DNA from: Tenacibaculum skagerrakense
GTDB taxonomy: Bacteria; Bacteroidota; Bacteroidia; Flavobacteriales; Flavobacteriaceae
NCBI RefSeq assembly: GCF_004345825.1
Contig: NZ_SLXM01000003.1
Location: 163,090 to 227,089 of the forward strand
Direction of reading: 5' to 3'
Length of the DNA: 64,000 bases
This document shows, in pieces, positions 54,338-63,723 of the stretch. Under the pieces are notes generated by a model. The model was not told where the DNA came from. It searched no databases and saw only the letters and a list, made by a program, of their open reading frames with translations. Position numbers and translations under genes: made by a program. The stretch's first letter is position 1; every line of letters starts with the position of its first letter.

Positions 54338-56773
54338 ATGAAACGTATTTTTCTCTACATTGTATCTTTATTTTTTTCGTTATTTCTGAATAGTCAGAAT
54401 AATAGGAGAATCTTTGAAAGCGCACAATTTCAGGATGGTGAATTTGTAGAAGTAAAAACTAATGAAGGATTTTATGCTATTCGTTTTTATTCTCCAGAAA
54501 TTGTAGAGACTAAGTTCGTTCCAAATGGTCAAGATTATAATCCTAAATCACACGCTCTAATTGGATTTGAAAATTTTGAAAATTGCGAAAAAATTAGTTT
54601 TAAGGAAATAAACAATAAATATCACTTTAACTCATGTGGAATTAATGTAATTATCCAAAAATCCCCATTCAAAATCTCTTATACCTACAAAGGATCACCA
54701 ATTATTTCTGAAAAACTTGGTTATTTTAAAAGTAAGCACGAACCCATGGAAATGGTGAAAGAAAATATTGTTGCCAAGGAAACAGAAAAAATAGAATTCG
54801 CAATTACGCCAGATGAAGTTTTGTATGGTGGAGGAGCAAGAGCTTTAGGAATGAATCGTAGAGGGAATCGTTTGCCATTATTTAATCGTGCGCATTATGG
54901 TTATGAAACGGATTCTAAATTGATGAATTATACAATGCCGATTGTAATTTCTTCAAAGAAATACATGATTCATTTTGATAATGCTCCTGTTGGGTATTTG
55001 GATTTAGATAGTAAACAGAATAATACACTTACGTATGAAACCATTTCAGGAAGAAAAACCTATCAAATTATAGTAGGAGATACTTGGCTGGATTTAGTAC
55101 ATAACTACACAAAATTAACTGGTAAACAACCAATGCCGCCTCGTTGGGTATTGGGTAATTTTTCAAGTAGATTTGGTTATCATTCTGAAAAGGAAACGAA
55201 AAATACCATTCAAAAGTTTAAAGATTATAAAGTTCCTGTAGATGCTGTAATACTTGACTTATATTGGTTTGGAAAAGATATCAAAGGAACTATGGGGAAT
55301 TTAGAAGTCTATAAAGACTCTTTTCCAAATATGAAACAAATGGTATCAAATTTCCAAAAAGAAGGCGTAAAAACGGTTTTAATCACTGAACCATTCGTAC
55401 TAACTACGTCCAAGAAATGGAATGAAGCTGTTGAGAAAGATGTTTTAGCAAAAGATAGTCTTGGGAATCCTTATAAATTCGATTTCTACTTTGGAAATAC
55501 TGGGTTAATAGATATTTACAATCCAAAAGGAAAAGATTGGTTTTGGAATATTTATAAAGATATTTTAGATCTAGGAGTAAAAGGATTATGGGGCGATTTA
55601 GGAGAGCCTGAAGTGCATCCACATCAGTTATTACATAAAACAGGAACGGCAAATGAAGTACATAATATTTATGGACATGATTGGGCTCGTTTAGTTTATG
55701 AAGGGTATGCTAAAGAGTTTCCAAATGAGCGTCCGTTTATTTTAATGCGTGCAGGTTATTCTGGTTCTCAACGTTTCGGATTAATTCCGTGGTCTGGAGA
55801 TGTAAATCGTTCTTGGGGCGGATTGCAAAGTCAACCTAAAATTAGTTTACAAATGGGAATGCAAGGATTAGGCTATATGCATTCAGATTTAGGTGGTTTT
55901 GCTGGAAGTAATTTAGACGATGAATTGTACACTCGTTGGTTACAATATGGCGTTTTTCAACCAATTTTCCGTCCACATGCACAAGAGGAAGTTCCTAGCG
56001 AGCCAGTTTTCAGAACAGATAAAGTAAGAGAATTAGCTAAAAAATCAATTGAATTACGTTATCAATTATTACCCTACAATTATCATTTAGCTTACGAAAA
56101 TCATACCGAAGGAAAACCGTTAATGCGTCCTTTGTTTTTTGAAGATACTAGCAAAGAATTGTTTGAAAATTCCGCTAGTTATTTATGGGGAAATGATTTT
56201 TTAATTACTCCAATATTAAATTCTGGAGCAAAAGAAGTAGATGTTTATTTTCCAAAAAATACAACTTGGTTCAATTTTTATACGGATGAGATTGTTACTA
56301 ATAAGACTTCTCAAACGGAAAAAACTGTAGAAAACTCGATTCCAACATTTGTAAGAGCAGGAAGTTTTATACCGATGATTGATGTAATTCATAATACCGA
56401 TGAATACTCATTAAACAATTTCGAATTGCATTACTATCATCACGAATCAATTGATAAGAGTGAAAGGAAACTATTTAATGATGATGGATCTACGAATAAT
56501 TCAATAGAAAAAGGAAGTTATGTGATAATGGAATTTGAGTCAAAGGTTTCAAAAACTAAATTAAATTTCACGTTTACTTCTAAAGTTGGCGAAAATTACA
56601 AGGTTTCATCAAAGGAAATCGAATTCATAATTCATAACGTAACAAACAAGCCTAAGAAGGTTAAACTTCAAGGTAAATCAATTGATTTCAAGTGGAACTC
56701 AACTTCTAAAGAACTTAGAATTCCGTTTGTATGGAAACAAAACAAACAAACTAAATTAACTATAAAACTATAG
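54338..56773 (+). CDS. GH31 alpha-glucosidase, periplasmic
   Basis: 811 residues with a signal peptide (ends 'FLNSQ'). N-terminal beta-sandwich ('GGGARALGMNRRGNRLPLFNRAHYGYET'), then the GH31 barrel: nucleophile Asp420 ('LWGDLGEPE'), acid/base Asp488 ('WSGDVNRSW'), and 'YMHSDLGGFAG', 'QPIFRPHAQEE'. Releases glucose from non-reducing ends of maltooligosaccharides. 22 bp after the esterase gene and 1 bp before the next GH13. Confidence 0.93.
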   Translation: MKRIFLYIVSLFFSLFLNSQNNRRIFESAQFQDGEFVEVKTNEGFYAIRFYSPEIVETKFVPNGQDYNPKSHALIGFENFENCEKISFKEINNKYHFNSCGINVIIQKSPFKISYTYKGSPIISEKLGYFKSKHEPMEMVKENIVAKETEKIEFAITPDEVLYGGGARALGMNRRGNRLPLFNRAHYGYETDSKLMNYTMPIVISSKKYMIHFDNAPVGYLDLDSKQNNTLTYETISGRKTYQIIVGDTWLDLVHNYTKLTGKQPMPPRWVLGNFSSRFGYHSEKETKNTIQKFKDYKVPVDAVILDLYWFGKDIKGTMGNLEVYKDSFPNMKQMVSNFQKEGVKTVLITEPFVLTTSKKWNEAVEKDVLAKDSLGNPYKFDFYFGNTGLIDIYNPKGKDWFWNIYKDILDLGVKGLWGDLGEPEVHPHQLLHKTGTANEVHNIYGHDWARLVYEGYAKEFPNERPFILMRAGYSGSQRFGLIPWSGDVNRSWGGLQSQPKISLQMGMQGLGYMHSDLGGFAGSNLDDELYTRWLQYGVFQPIFRPHAQEEVPSEPVFRTDKVRELAKKSIELRYQLLPYNYHLAYENHTEGKPLMRPLFFEDTSKELFENSASYLWGNDFLITPILNSGAKEVDVYFPKNTTWFNFYTDEIVTNKTSQTEKTVENSIPTFVRAGSFIPMIDVIHNTDEYSLNNFELHYYHHESIDKSERKLFNDDGSTNNSIEKGSYVIMEFESKVSKTKLNFTFTSKVGENYKVSSKEIEFIIHNVTNKPKKVKLQGKSIDFKWNSTSKELRIPFVWKQNKQTKLTIKL

Positions 56774-56774
56774 T

Positions 56775-58433
56775 ATGAATAGAATCATATTACTAGCATT
56801 AACAGCTTTGCTTTTACAAAGTTGTAAAGGTCAAAAACAAGAAGTTGTAACTGTCAAAAAAGAGGCACCTTTTTATTGGGAAGCAGCAAATGTATATTTC
56901 TTACTTACAGACAGATTTAATAATGGTGATACATCTAATGATATAAACTTTGACAGAACCAAAGAAACTGGAAAATTACGTGGCTTTGAAGGTGGTGATT
57001 TAAAAGGAATTACAGAAAAAATAAATCAAGGGTATTTTACCGATTTAGGTATCAATGCCATTTGGATGACGCCAATTGTGGAGCAAATTCATGGAGGAAC
57101 TGACGAAGGAACTGGTGTTACATATGGTTTTCATGGATATTGGACGAAAGATTGGACAGCAATTGATCCGAATTATGGTACAAAAGAAGATTTGAAAAAT
57201 TTAGTAGAAACAGCTCATAGCAAAGGAATTAGAATTTTATTAGATGCGGTTATAAATCACACAGGTCCTGTTACTGAAAAAGACCCAGTTTGGCCGTCTG
57301 AATGGGTTCGAACGGAACCTCAATGTAAATACGACAACTACGAAAATACGGTTACTTGTACATTGGTAAAGAATTTACCAGACATTAAAACGGAGAGTAA
57401 TAAAGAAGTTCAATTACCACCACAATTAGTTGAAAAATGGAAAGCTGAGGGAAGATATGAGCAAGAAGTTGCTGAGTTGGATGCATTTTTTAAAAGAACT
57501 GGTCATCCAAGAGCTCCTCGTTTTTACATTATGAAATGGCTTACAGATTATATCACTGAGTTTGGAATTGATGGTTATCGTGTTGATACTGTTAAACATA
57601 CAGAAGAATCTGTTTGGCAAGAATTTAGAAAAGAGTGTGATTATGCGTTTGAAACTTGGAAAAAAAATAATACTGATAAAGTATTAGATACTAACGACTT
57701 CTATTTAGTTGGAGAAGTGTATAACTACGGAATTAGCTCAGGTAAAGCATTTGATTTTGGAGATAAAAAAGTAAATTATTTCGATAATAGCTTTAACAGC
57801 TTAATCAACTTTGAAATCAAGTGGAATGCCAAACAAATGGATTTAGAAGATGTTTTTCAGCGTTATGACAGTCTTCTGTATAATGATCTAAAAGGCTACA
57901 GTGTTTTAAATTATTTGTCTTCTCATGATGATGGACAACCGTTTGATCCGAAGCGTGAAACACCATATAAAACGGGAACAATTTTGTTATTAACTCCTGG
58001 AGCTTCACAGGTATATTATGGAGATGAAACGGCAAGAAGTCTTGTTGTTGAGGGAACTGTTGGTGATGCAACCTTACGTTCTAACATGAACTGGGGAGAA
58101 TTAAGAGACGAGCAAGAAAAGCAGAAAGTTTTTGTGCATTGGATGAAGTTAGGACGATTCAGAAAGAATCATCCATCAGTTGGTGCTGGAAGCCATAAAA
58201 TGATTTCAAAAACTCCTCATGTTTTTTCAAGGTCTTTTGAAAAAGGTGATTATTCTGACCAAGTTGTTATTGGTTTAGAATTACCAACAGGAGACAAAAC
58301 CATCGATGTTTCTTCTGTATTTAAAAATGGTGATGTACTTCTCGATACGTATTCAAACAAGGAAGCAGAAGTTAAAGATGGAAAAGTAAATCTATCGACT
58401 ACATATTCAATTGTTTTATTAGAAAAGAAATAA
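56775..58433 (+). CDS. GH13 alpha-amylase-family lipoprotein
   Basis: 552 residues. Lipobox 'ALLLQSC' (Cys17). GH13 barrel: 'YFLLTDRFNNGDTSND', region I 'LLDAVINHTG', Asp271 ('GYRVDTVKH'), Glu314 ('LVGEVYNYG'), Asp385 ('YLSSHDDGQ'). The Cys in the long loop after region I ('PQCKYDNYENTVTCT') may form a disulfide. Likely a periplasmic maltooligosaccharide-cleaving amylase. Confidence 0.92.
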   Translation: MNRIILLALTALLLQSCKGQKQEVVTVKKEAPFYWEAANVYFLLTDRFNNGDTSNDINFDRTKETGKLRGFEGGDLKGITEKINQGYFTDLGINAIWMTPIVEQIHGGTDEGTGVTYGFHGYWTKDWTAIDPNYGTKEDLKNLVETAHSKGIRILLDAVINHTGPVTEKDPVWPSEWVRTEPQCKYDNYENTVTCTLVKNLPDIKTESNKEVQLPPQLVEKWKAEGRYEQEVAELDAFFKRTGHPRAPRFYIMKWLTDYITEFGIDGYRVDTVKHTEESVWQEFRKECDYAFETWKKNNTDKVLDTNDFYLVGEVYNYGISSGKAFDFGDKKVNYFDNSFNSLINFEIKWNAKQMDLEDVFQRYDSLLYNDLKGYSVLNYLSSHDDGQPFDPKRETPYKTGTILLLTPGASQVYYGDETARSLVVEGTVGDATLRSNMNWGELRDEQEKQKVFVHWMKLGRFRKNHPSVGAGSHKMISKTPHVFSRSFEKGDYSDQVVIGLELPTGDKTIDVSSVFKNGDVLLDTYSNKEAEVKDGKVNLSTTYSIVLLEKK

Positions 58434-58435
58434 TT

Positions 58436-60556
58436 ATGAAGTCTATTTTAAAAATTCTATTTATTTGTTTTTCAATAGGTTTTATTTCTTGTCAGAAAGA
58501 AGTTGTTGAGAAAAGCATTAGTTCACCAAATTCAGCAATTGCTATTCAATTTGATATTAATGAAAGTGGACAACCCTTATATCAAGTTTCTTTCAACGGG
58601 AAAGCAATTGTAAAGCCTTCTGTGCTTGGTTTTGATTTAAAAGGTCAAGATGCATTAAACAAAAATTTTACTATTGTTAAAACATCTACTAGGTCTTTCA
58701 ATGAAACTTGGCAAATGCCCTGGGGAGAACAATTGGATGTAGTAAATAATTATAACGAATTAAAAGTTGAGCTAGAGGAGGATTCTGAATTAAAAAGAAA
58801 ACTAAACATAGTTTTTAGAGCGTTTGACGATGGAATTGGATTTAGATATGAATTTCCTGAACAAGAGAATTTAAAAGAGGTTTTTATCACTGAAGAACAC
58901 ACAAATTTCAATTTAACAGAAGATTATAAAACATTTTGGATTCCTGGTGATTGGGATATTTACGAACACCTATACAGTACAACGAAGCTTTCAGAAATTG
59001 ATACTGAAAATTATAAGGTAAATAGTGCACTAGCACAAACGTCTATTCCCAATAAAGCGGTAAATACACCAGTAACCATGGTTGGTTCAGATGGAACGCA
59101 TTTGAGTTTTCATGAAGCAGCATTACTTAATTATTCGGGAATGACGTTAGGTGTTGATACTGAAAATTTATCCTTAAAAAGTGTTTTAGTTGGTTCTGAT
59201 AACCAAGATTATAAAGTAAAACAAACCGTTCCTTTTAATACGCCCTGGAGAACAATTCAAATTACAAAAAGTGCTCCTGAATTAATCGAATCTAATTTAA
59301 TTGTTAACCTGAATGAGCCTAACAAACTAGGTGATGTTTCTTGGTTTACTCCTATGAAATATACAGGTGTTTGGTGGGAAATGCATTTAGGAAAATCTTC
59401 GTGGGATTATGGAATGGAAAAAGTTGATGGTAAATGGACTGATACAGGAAAGGCACATGGAAAGCACGGTGCAACTACAGAGAATGTAAAACGTTTTATC
59501 GATTTTTCTGCTAAAAATAATATTAAAGGTGTTTTAGTAGAAGGTTGGAATACTGGTTGGGAAGAATGGATTGGTTTTGAAGATAGGGAAGGAGTATTCG
59601 ATTTTGTAACTCCTTATCCTGATTATGATTTAGATGAAGTAACGAAATACGCCAAAGAAAAAGGCGTAGAAATCATTATGCATCATGAAACTTCAGCAGC
59701 AACACAAACCTACGAGAAACAGCAAGATACGGCGTATGCGCTCATGAAGAAATATGGAATGCACACTGTAAAATCGGGTTATGTTGGTAAAATAATCCCG
59801 AAAGGTGAGTATCATCACGGACAATACATGGTAAACCAATACAACAATGCTGCAATCAAAGCCGCAAAATATCAAGTCGCTGTAAATGCCCATGAGCCTA
59901 TAAAAGCTACTGGTTTACGCAGAACCTATCCTAATATAATTTCTAGAGAAGGTTTACGCGGACAAGAATTCAATGCGTGGTCACCAGATGGTGGAAATCC
60001 TCCAGAACATTTACCAATTGTTGCGTTTACAAGAATGTTAGCTGGACCGATAGACTTTACGCCTGGTATTTTTAATATCAAATTTGATGAGTATAGAAAG
60101 ACAAATCAGGTAAATACTACGCTAGCACAACAGTTAGCTTTGTATGTGGTGATTTATAGTCCCGTGCAAATGGCTGCTGATTTAGTAGAACATTATGAGG
60201 CTAATCCTGAGCCTTTGCAGTTTATTAAAGATGTTGGTGTTGATTGGGAAAAGACGAAGGTTTTAAACGGAGAAGTTGGTGATTTTGTAACCATTGCTCG
60301 TAAAGAACGAACTACAGGAAACTGGTTTATTGGAAGTATTACTGATGAAAATGCTCGAGAAATTACCATAGATTTTGATTTCCTAGATGAAGGAACAACC
60401 TATAGTGCTGTAATTTATAAAGATGGAAAAGATGCACATTGGAATGATAATCCAACTGCCATAACGATAGAAAAACAAACAATTACAAAAGAATCTAAAC
60501 TTACTATCCAACTAGCTGAAGGAGGTGGGTTTGCGATAAGTTTATTAAAACAATAA
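58436..60556 (+). CDS. susB: GH97 alpha-glucosidase (SusB-like, inverting)
   Basis: 706 residues. Lipobox 'IGFISC' (Cys19). GH97 N-terminal beta-sandwich (about 25-290), catalytic barrel (about 290-560: 'WWEMHLGKSSWDYGM', 'GVLVEGWNTGWEEW') and C-terminal beta domain. Glu418 ('HHETS'), Glu487 ('AHEPIKATG') and Glu511 ('RGQEF') have the same mutual spacing (69 and 24 residues) as the catalytic Glu439, Glu508 and Glu532 known for Bacteroides SusB, so it should be an inverting alpha-glucosidase. Confidence 0.94.
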   Translation: MKSILKILFICFSIGFISCQKEVVEKSISSPNSAIAIQFDINESGQPLYQVSFNGKAIVKPSVLGFDLKGQDALNKNFTIVKTSTRSFNETWQMPWGEQLDVVNNYNELKVELEEDSELKRKLNIVFRAFDDGIGFRYEFPEQENLKEVFITEEHTNFNLTEDYKTFWIPGDWDIYEHLYSTTKLSEIDTENYKVNSALAQTSIPNKAVNTPVTMVGSDGTHLSFHEAALLNYSGMTLGVDTENLSLKSVLVGSDNQDYKVKQTVPFNTPWRTIQITKSAPELIESNLIVNLNEPNKLGDVSWFTPMKYTGVWWEMHLGKSSWDYGMEKVDGKWTDTGKAHGKHGATTENVKRFIDFSAKNNIKGVLVEGWNTGWEEWIGFEDREGVFDFVTPYPDYDLDEVTKYAKEKGVEIIMHHETSAATQTYEKQQDTAYALMKKYGMHTVKSGYVGKIIPKGEYHHGQYMVNQYNNAAIKAAKYQVAVNAHEPIKATGLRRTYPNIISREGLRGQEFNAWSPDGGNPPEHLPIVAFTRMLAGPIDFTPGIFNIKFDEYRKTNQVNTTLAQQLALYVVIYSPVQMAADLVEHYEANPEPLQFIKDVGVDWEKTKVLNGEVGDFVTIARKERTTGNWFIGSITDENAREITIDFDFLDEGTTYSAVIYKDGKDAHWNDNPTAITIEKQTITKESKLTIQLAEGGGFAISLLKQ

Positions 60557-60561
60557 TTTAT

Positions 60562-61992
60562 ATGAGAACTATTTTAGCTGTATTTGCATTGGCTACAATT
60601 TTTGTAGCTTGTAAAACAGAACCAAAAGAAGTAACAACTACTTCAGAAGAATCTACAAAATCTCAAAGCTCATTGATAAATAATCAAATGTTAGAAACTG
60701 CGATTATTTATGAAGCTAATATTCGTCAATATTCTAATGAAGGAACTTTTGATGCGTTTACGAAAGATATTCCTCAGTTAAAGGAATTAGGAATGAAAAT
60801 CATTTGGTTAATGCCTGTATTTCCTATTTCTAAAACAAAACGTAAAGCTACTGGAGGTGCCGATAGTAAGTTCGCCGCTGAATTTCCAGAAGAAGAGAGA
60901 GCTAAATACTTAGGAAGTTATTATGCAGTTTCCGATTTTAAGAAAATCAATCCAGAGTTCGGAACAATTGAAGATTTTAGGAAATTAGTAAAAACAGCAC
61001 ATGATAATGGAATTTCGGTAATTTTAGATTGGGTTCCAAATCATACTGGTTGGGATCATACTTGGTTAACTACAAATCCAGATTTTTATACAAAAAACGA
61101 TAAAGGAGAAATTATTCATCCAGAAGGAACGGATTGGACCGATGTTGCCGATTTAAATTATGACAATGTTGATTTAAGAAAGGAAATGATTAACGACATG
61201 TCTTACTGGATTACAGAAGAAAACATAGATGGTTTCCGTTGTGATGTTGCGGGTTCTGTACCAACTGATTTTTGGCAACAAGCAATCCCGAAATTACGTG
61301 CTAAAAAAGATATTTTTATGTTAGCTGAAGCATGGGAACCTGAATTATTAGAAGATGGCTTGTTTGATATGGCCTATGGTTGGGATCGTCACCATGCGAT
61401 GAATCATATTGCAAAAGGAGCTCATAAAGTAGCACATTGGAACGAAACCTATGCAAAAGATACAGCGCGCTATGCGAAAGATGATATTTTAATGACATTT
61501 GTTACCAACCACGATGAAAACTCTTGGAATGGTACCATTGAAGAGCGAATGGGGGATGGTGCCGCTTTATTTACAACTTTAAGCTATGTATCTCCTGGTA
61601 TGCCGTTAATTTATTCAGGACAAGAATATGGTTTAAAACACCGATTGAAATTCTTTGAGAAGGATTCTATTCCGAAGACAAAAGGGAAGGAGTGGAGCTT
61701 GTTACAACAATTAGCTTCTTTAAAACAAAGTAGTAAAGCTTTACATGGTGGTAAAGAAAGTGCCAGTTACAAACTTATTGACATAGCGAATGAGAATGTC
61801 TTAGCTTTTAATCGTTCAAAAGATAAGGATACAGTTATTTTTATTGGTAATTTATCTTCAGAAGATCAATCATTTACAGTTGAATTGGAAGGAGAATACA
61901 CCGACTATTTTTCAGGAAAAAATATTCAATTTACAAAAGGAGAAACAGTATCTTTATCGCCATGGAGCTATCATGTTTTGCTAACAAAATAA
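60562..61992 (+). CDS. GH13 alpha-amylase-family lipoprotein
   Basis: 476 residues. Lipobox 'TIFVAC' (Cys16). Compact GH13 barrel: 'AIIYEANIRQYSNEGTFDAF', region I 'ILDWVPNHTGWDH', Asp228 ('GFRCDVAG'), Glu256 ('MLAEAWEPE'), Asp318 ('TNHDENSW'), plus a short C-terminal beta domain. Last gene of the glycosidase operon, followed by a terminator. Confidence 0.92.
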   Translation: MRTILAVFALATIFVACKTEPKEVTTTSEESTKSQSSLINNQMLETAIIYEANIRQYSNEGTFDAFTKDIPQLKELGMKIIWLMPVFPISKTKRKATGGADSKFAAEFPEEERAKYLGSYYAVSDFKKINPEFGTIEDFRKLVKTAHDNGISVILDWVPNHTGWDHTWLTTNPDFYTKNDKGEIIHPEGTDWTDVADLNYDNVDLRKEMINDMSYWITEENIDGFRCDVAGSVPTDFWQQAIPKLRAKKDIFMLAEAWEPELLEDGLFDMAYGWDRHHAMNHIAKGAHKVAHWNETYAKDTARYAKDDILMTFVTNHDENSWNGTIEERMGDGAALFTTLSYVSPGMPLIYSGQEYGLKHRLKFFEKDSIPKTKGKEWSLLQQLASLKQSSKALHGGKESASYKLIDIANENVLAFNRSKDKDTVIFIGNLSSEDQSFTVELEGEYTDYFSGKNIQFTKGETVSLSPWSYHVLLTK

Positions 61993-62020
61993 TTCCTAAA
62001 CACACAACATAACTTTTTTA

Positions 62021-62050
62021 AAGGAGACCTTTTTAGGTCTCTTTTTTTAT
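62021..62050 (+). terminator. Terminator at the end of the glycosidase operon
   Basis: Stem GAGACCT/AGGTCTC (62024-62030 with 62035-62041), TTTT loop, extended by one wobble pair and A-T pairs, then T run. Confidence 0.85.
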
Positions 62051-62235
62051 GCTTTTTATAAAATATTTATATCAATCGTACTTTAGTTTTTCAACTATTT
62101 CATCTTCTTTTTTTCCTTGTTTAAATAGGGGATTTTCCCTAGTACTATTCTTTAAGGTTGCTATTAGTTTTGCCTCCAGATTTTCAATAGCTATTACAAT
62201 AAATCGAACTTAAAAAATTAACAAAAACTAAAAAA

Positions 62236-63018
62236 ATGAAAGTATTTTATAATTACATTATCATAGGATTAAGTATTTTAATTATTGGTTGTCAAAGTGA
62301 ACCAGAAGTAGTAGAAACAGAAACAGAAGTAGAAGAGACGATTGAAGTCGTTGAAGTTAAAAAGTTTCAAAGTGAAATTTCTAATATTACGCACAAATAC
62401 AATTACTATGGTAAAGAATTTCAAGTAACCTATGTGTATAATAACGAAAAAGATGAAGTAATAGACGCTTATGGAGATGAAGAGATAGCTAAAGAAGTCT
62501 TTGGTAAAGAAGGTGGACCAGAAGGAACTTTAGTAACTGCGGTAGAAGGAGATGAAAATCATAAAGAAATTACAATGAAAATCTTTGATACTGCTGAAGA
62601 AATAGATGCTTATACTGAAAAAGAGCTTAAAAGCACAGAAGCTGCTAGTCAAAATTATGCTTCAAGAAATAACTGTTTCAATGTGGATTTACCTGGAAAT
62701 GATGAAATCAGATTTTTTGAAGATATCAACTATGTTTGGGAATTAGTAGATATAAGAGGATTAAATAAAAGAACTTACGGAATTCAATACTTAGGCCATA
62801 ATAATGATAGAATTAGTTCTTTTTACATGAGATCTACAGCATTTCAACAAGTAAGTTTTTATGAGCATAGCTGTTACTCTGGAAAGCGATTAACATTTAA
62901 TAAATATTACACTTCACAGTTTTTTGGAGTAAACAATTTAAGACACTATACACTTTCAGGAACGTGGTTTTGGAGAAAATCATGGAACGATCAAATTTCT
63001 TCGTTCTGGATGCCATAA
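62236..63018 (+). CDS. Lipoprotein with C-terminal beta/gamma-crystallin-like domain
   Basis: 260 residues. Lipobox 'LIIGC' (Cys19) followed by a Glu/Val/Thr-rich linker (about 20-45). Middle region about 45-140 unknown. From about 150 there are Greek-key-like units: 'IRFFEDINYVWELVDIRG', 'HNNDRISSFYM', 'VSFYEHSCYSGKRLTF', 'NDQISSFWMP', matching the Tyr/Trp-corner and 'D-R/Q-I-S-S' pattern of beta/gamma-crystallins, which can bind Ca2+. Not part of the starch operon (terminator between). Confidence 0.7.
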   Translation: MKVFYNYIIIGLSILIIGCQSEPEVVETETEVEETIEVVEVKKFQSEISNITHKYNYYGKEFQVTYVYNNEKDEVIDAYGDEEIAKEVFGKEGGPEGTLVTAVEGDENHKEITMKIFDTAEEIDAYTEKELKSTEAASQNYASRNNCFNVDLPGNDEIRFFEDINYVWELVDIRGLNKRTYGIQYLGHNNDRISSFYMRSTAFQQVSFYEHSCYSGKRLTFNKYYTSQFFGVNNLRHYTLSGTWFWRKSWNDQISSFWMP

Positions 63019-63043
63019 TATTCCGCTATAAAAAGCTTAGTAA

Positions 63044-63074
63044 GAGAGAGATGAATACCATCTCTCTTTTTTTT
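63044..63074 (+). terminator. Terminator of the crystallin-like lipoprotein gene
   Basis: Stem GAGAGAGATG/CATCTCTCTT (63044-63053 with 63059-63068), 5-nt loop, then T run. Confidence 0.87.
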
Positions 63075-63156
63075 AATGTGCTAAAAAGCAAAGATTTAAC
63101 TAAAATTAAACCGTAAAATCGCTAAATTTTCAGTAAATTTATAGGAAAAGTGAATT

Positions 63157-63720
63157 ATGAGAACAGCATTTCTATACATATCGGTTATTTTTTTGGTTAT
63201 TGGATGTGCTTCATCTGAAAAAGTAGTTTCTGCTGAGCAAAAAAGTAAAGTTGAAAATTTAGTAACTACCAAGTCTTTTGAAATTGATTCTCAATGGGCG
63301 TATCCAATGGTTACTAGTTCGTTAATTAGTCTTCAGAATGCTGGTTTTTTTCCAAATAACAGTACAGCTAGCATGATTGATATTACTGGCCACAATCAAT
63401 ATTTTATTTTCAAGAAAGATTCTGTAAATGCAAATCTGCCTTATTATGGAGAGCGTCAGATGGGAGCAGCTTATTCTAGATCTAATAGTGGTGGAATTGA
63501 ATTTAATGGTGTTCCTGAGGATTATTCTATGAACAAAACAAAGAATGGAGATTACAGAATTAAGTTTAAAATAAAGGACAAAAATGCTTTAACGGAAACG
63601 TATAACGTTAGTATTTTAATTTATAATAATATGTCTGCAAAGATCAATGTTTTTAGCTCTAGTCGCTTTAAAATTGAATATAGAGGTAAACTAAAAGAGT
63701 TAGCTACAAAAGATATCTAA
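63157..63720 (+). CDS. DUF4251 lipoprotein
   Basis: 187 residues. Lipobox 'LVIGC' (Cys17). 'FEIDSQWAYPM', 'SMIDITGHNQYFIFKKDSVNANLPYYGERQMG' and 'GIEFNGVPEDYSMNKTKNGDYRIKFKIKDK' fit the DUF4251 pattern (LPYYG is its hallmark). The function of the family is unknown; it is exported to the periplasm. It ends 4 bp before the terminal repeat array. Confidence 0.85.
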   Translation: MRTAFLYISVIFLVIGCASSEKVVSAEQKSKVENLVTTKSFEIDSQWAYPMVTSSLISLQNAGFFPNNSTASMIDITGHNQYFIFKKDSVNANLPYYGERQMGAAYSRSNSGGIEFNGVPEDYSMNKTKNGDYRIKFKIKDKNALTETYNVSILIYNNMSAKINVFSSSRFKIEYRGKLKELATKDI

Positions 63721-63723
63721 CTA

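Noticed and set aside
62120..62160. Small hairpin around TAGGGGATTTTCCCTA as a regulatory site
   Set aside because: The stem is only about 5 bp and I could not link it to a known regulator or find a second copy in the window.
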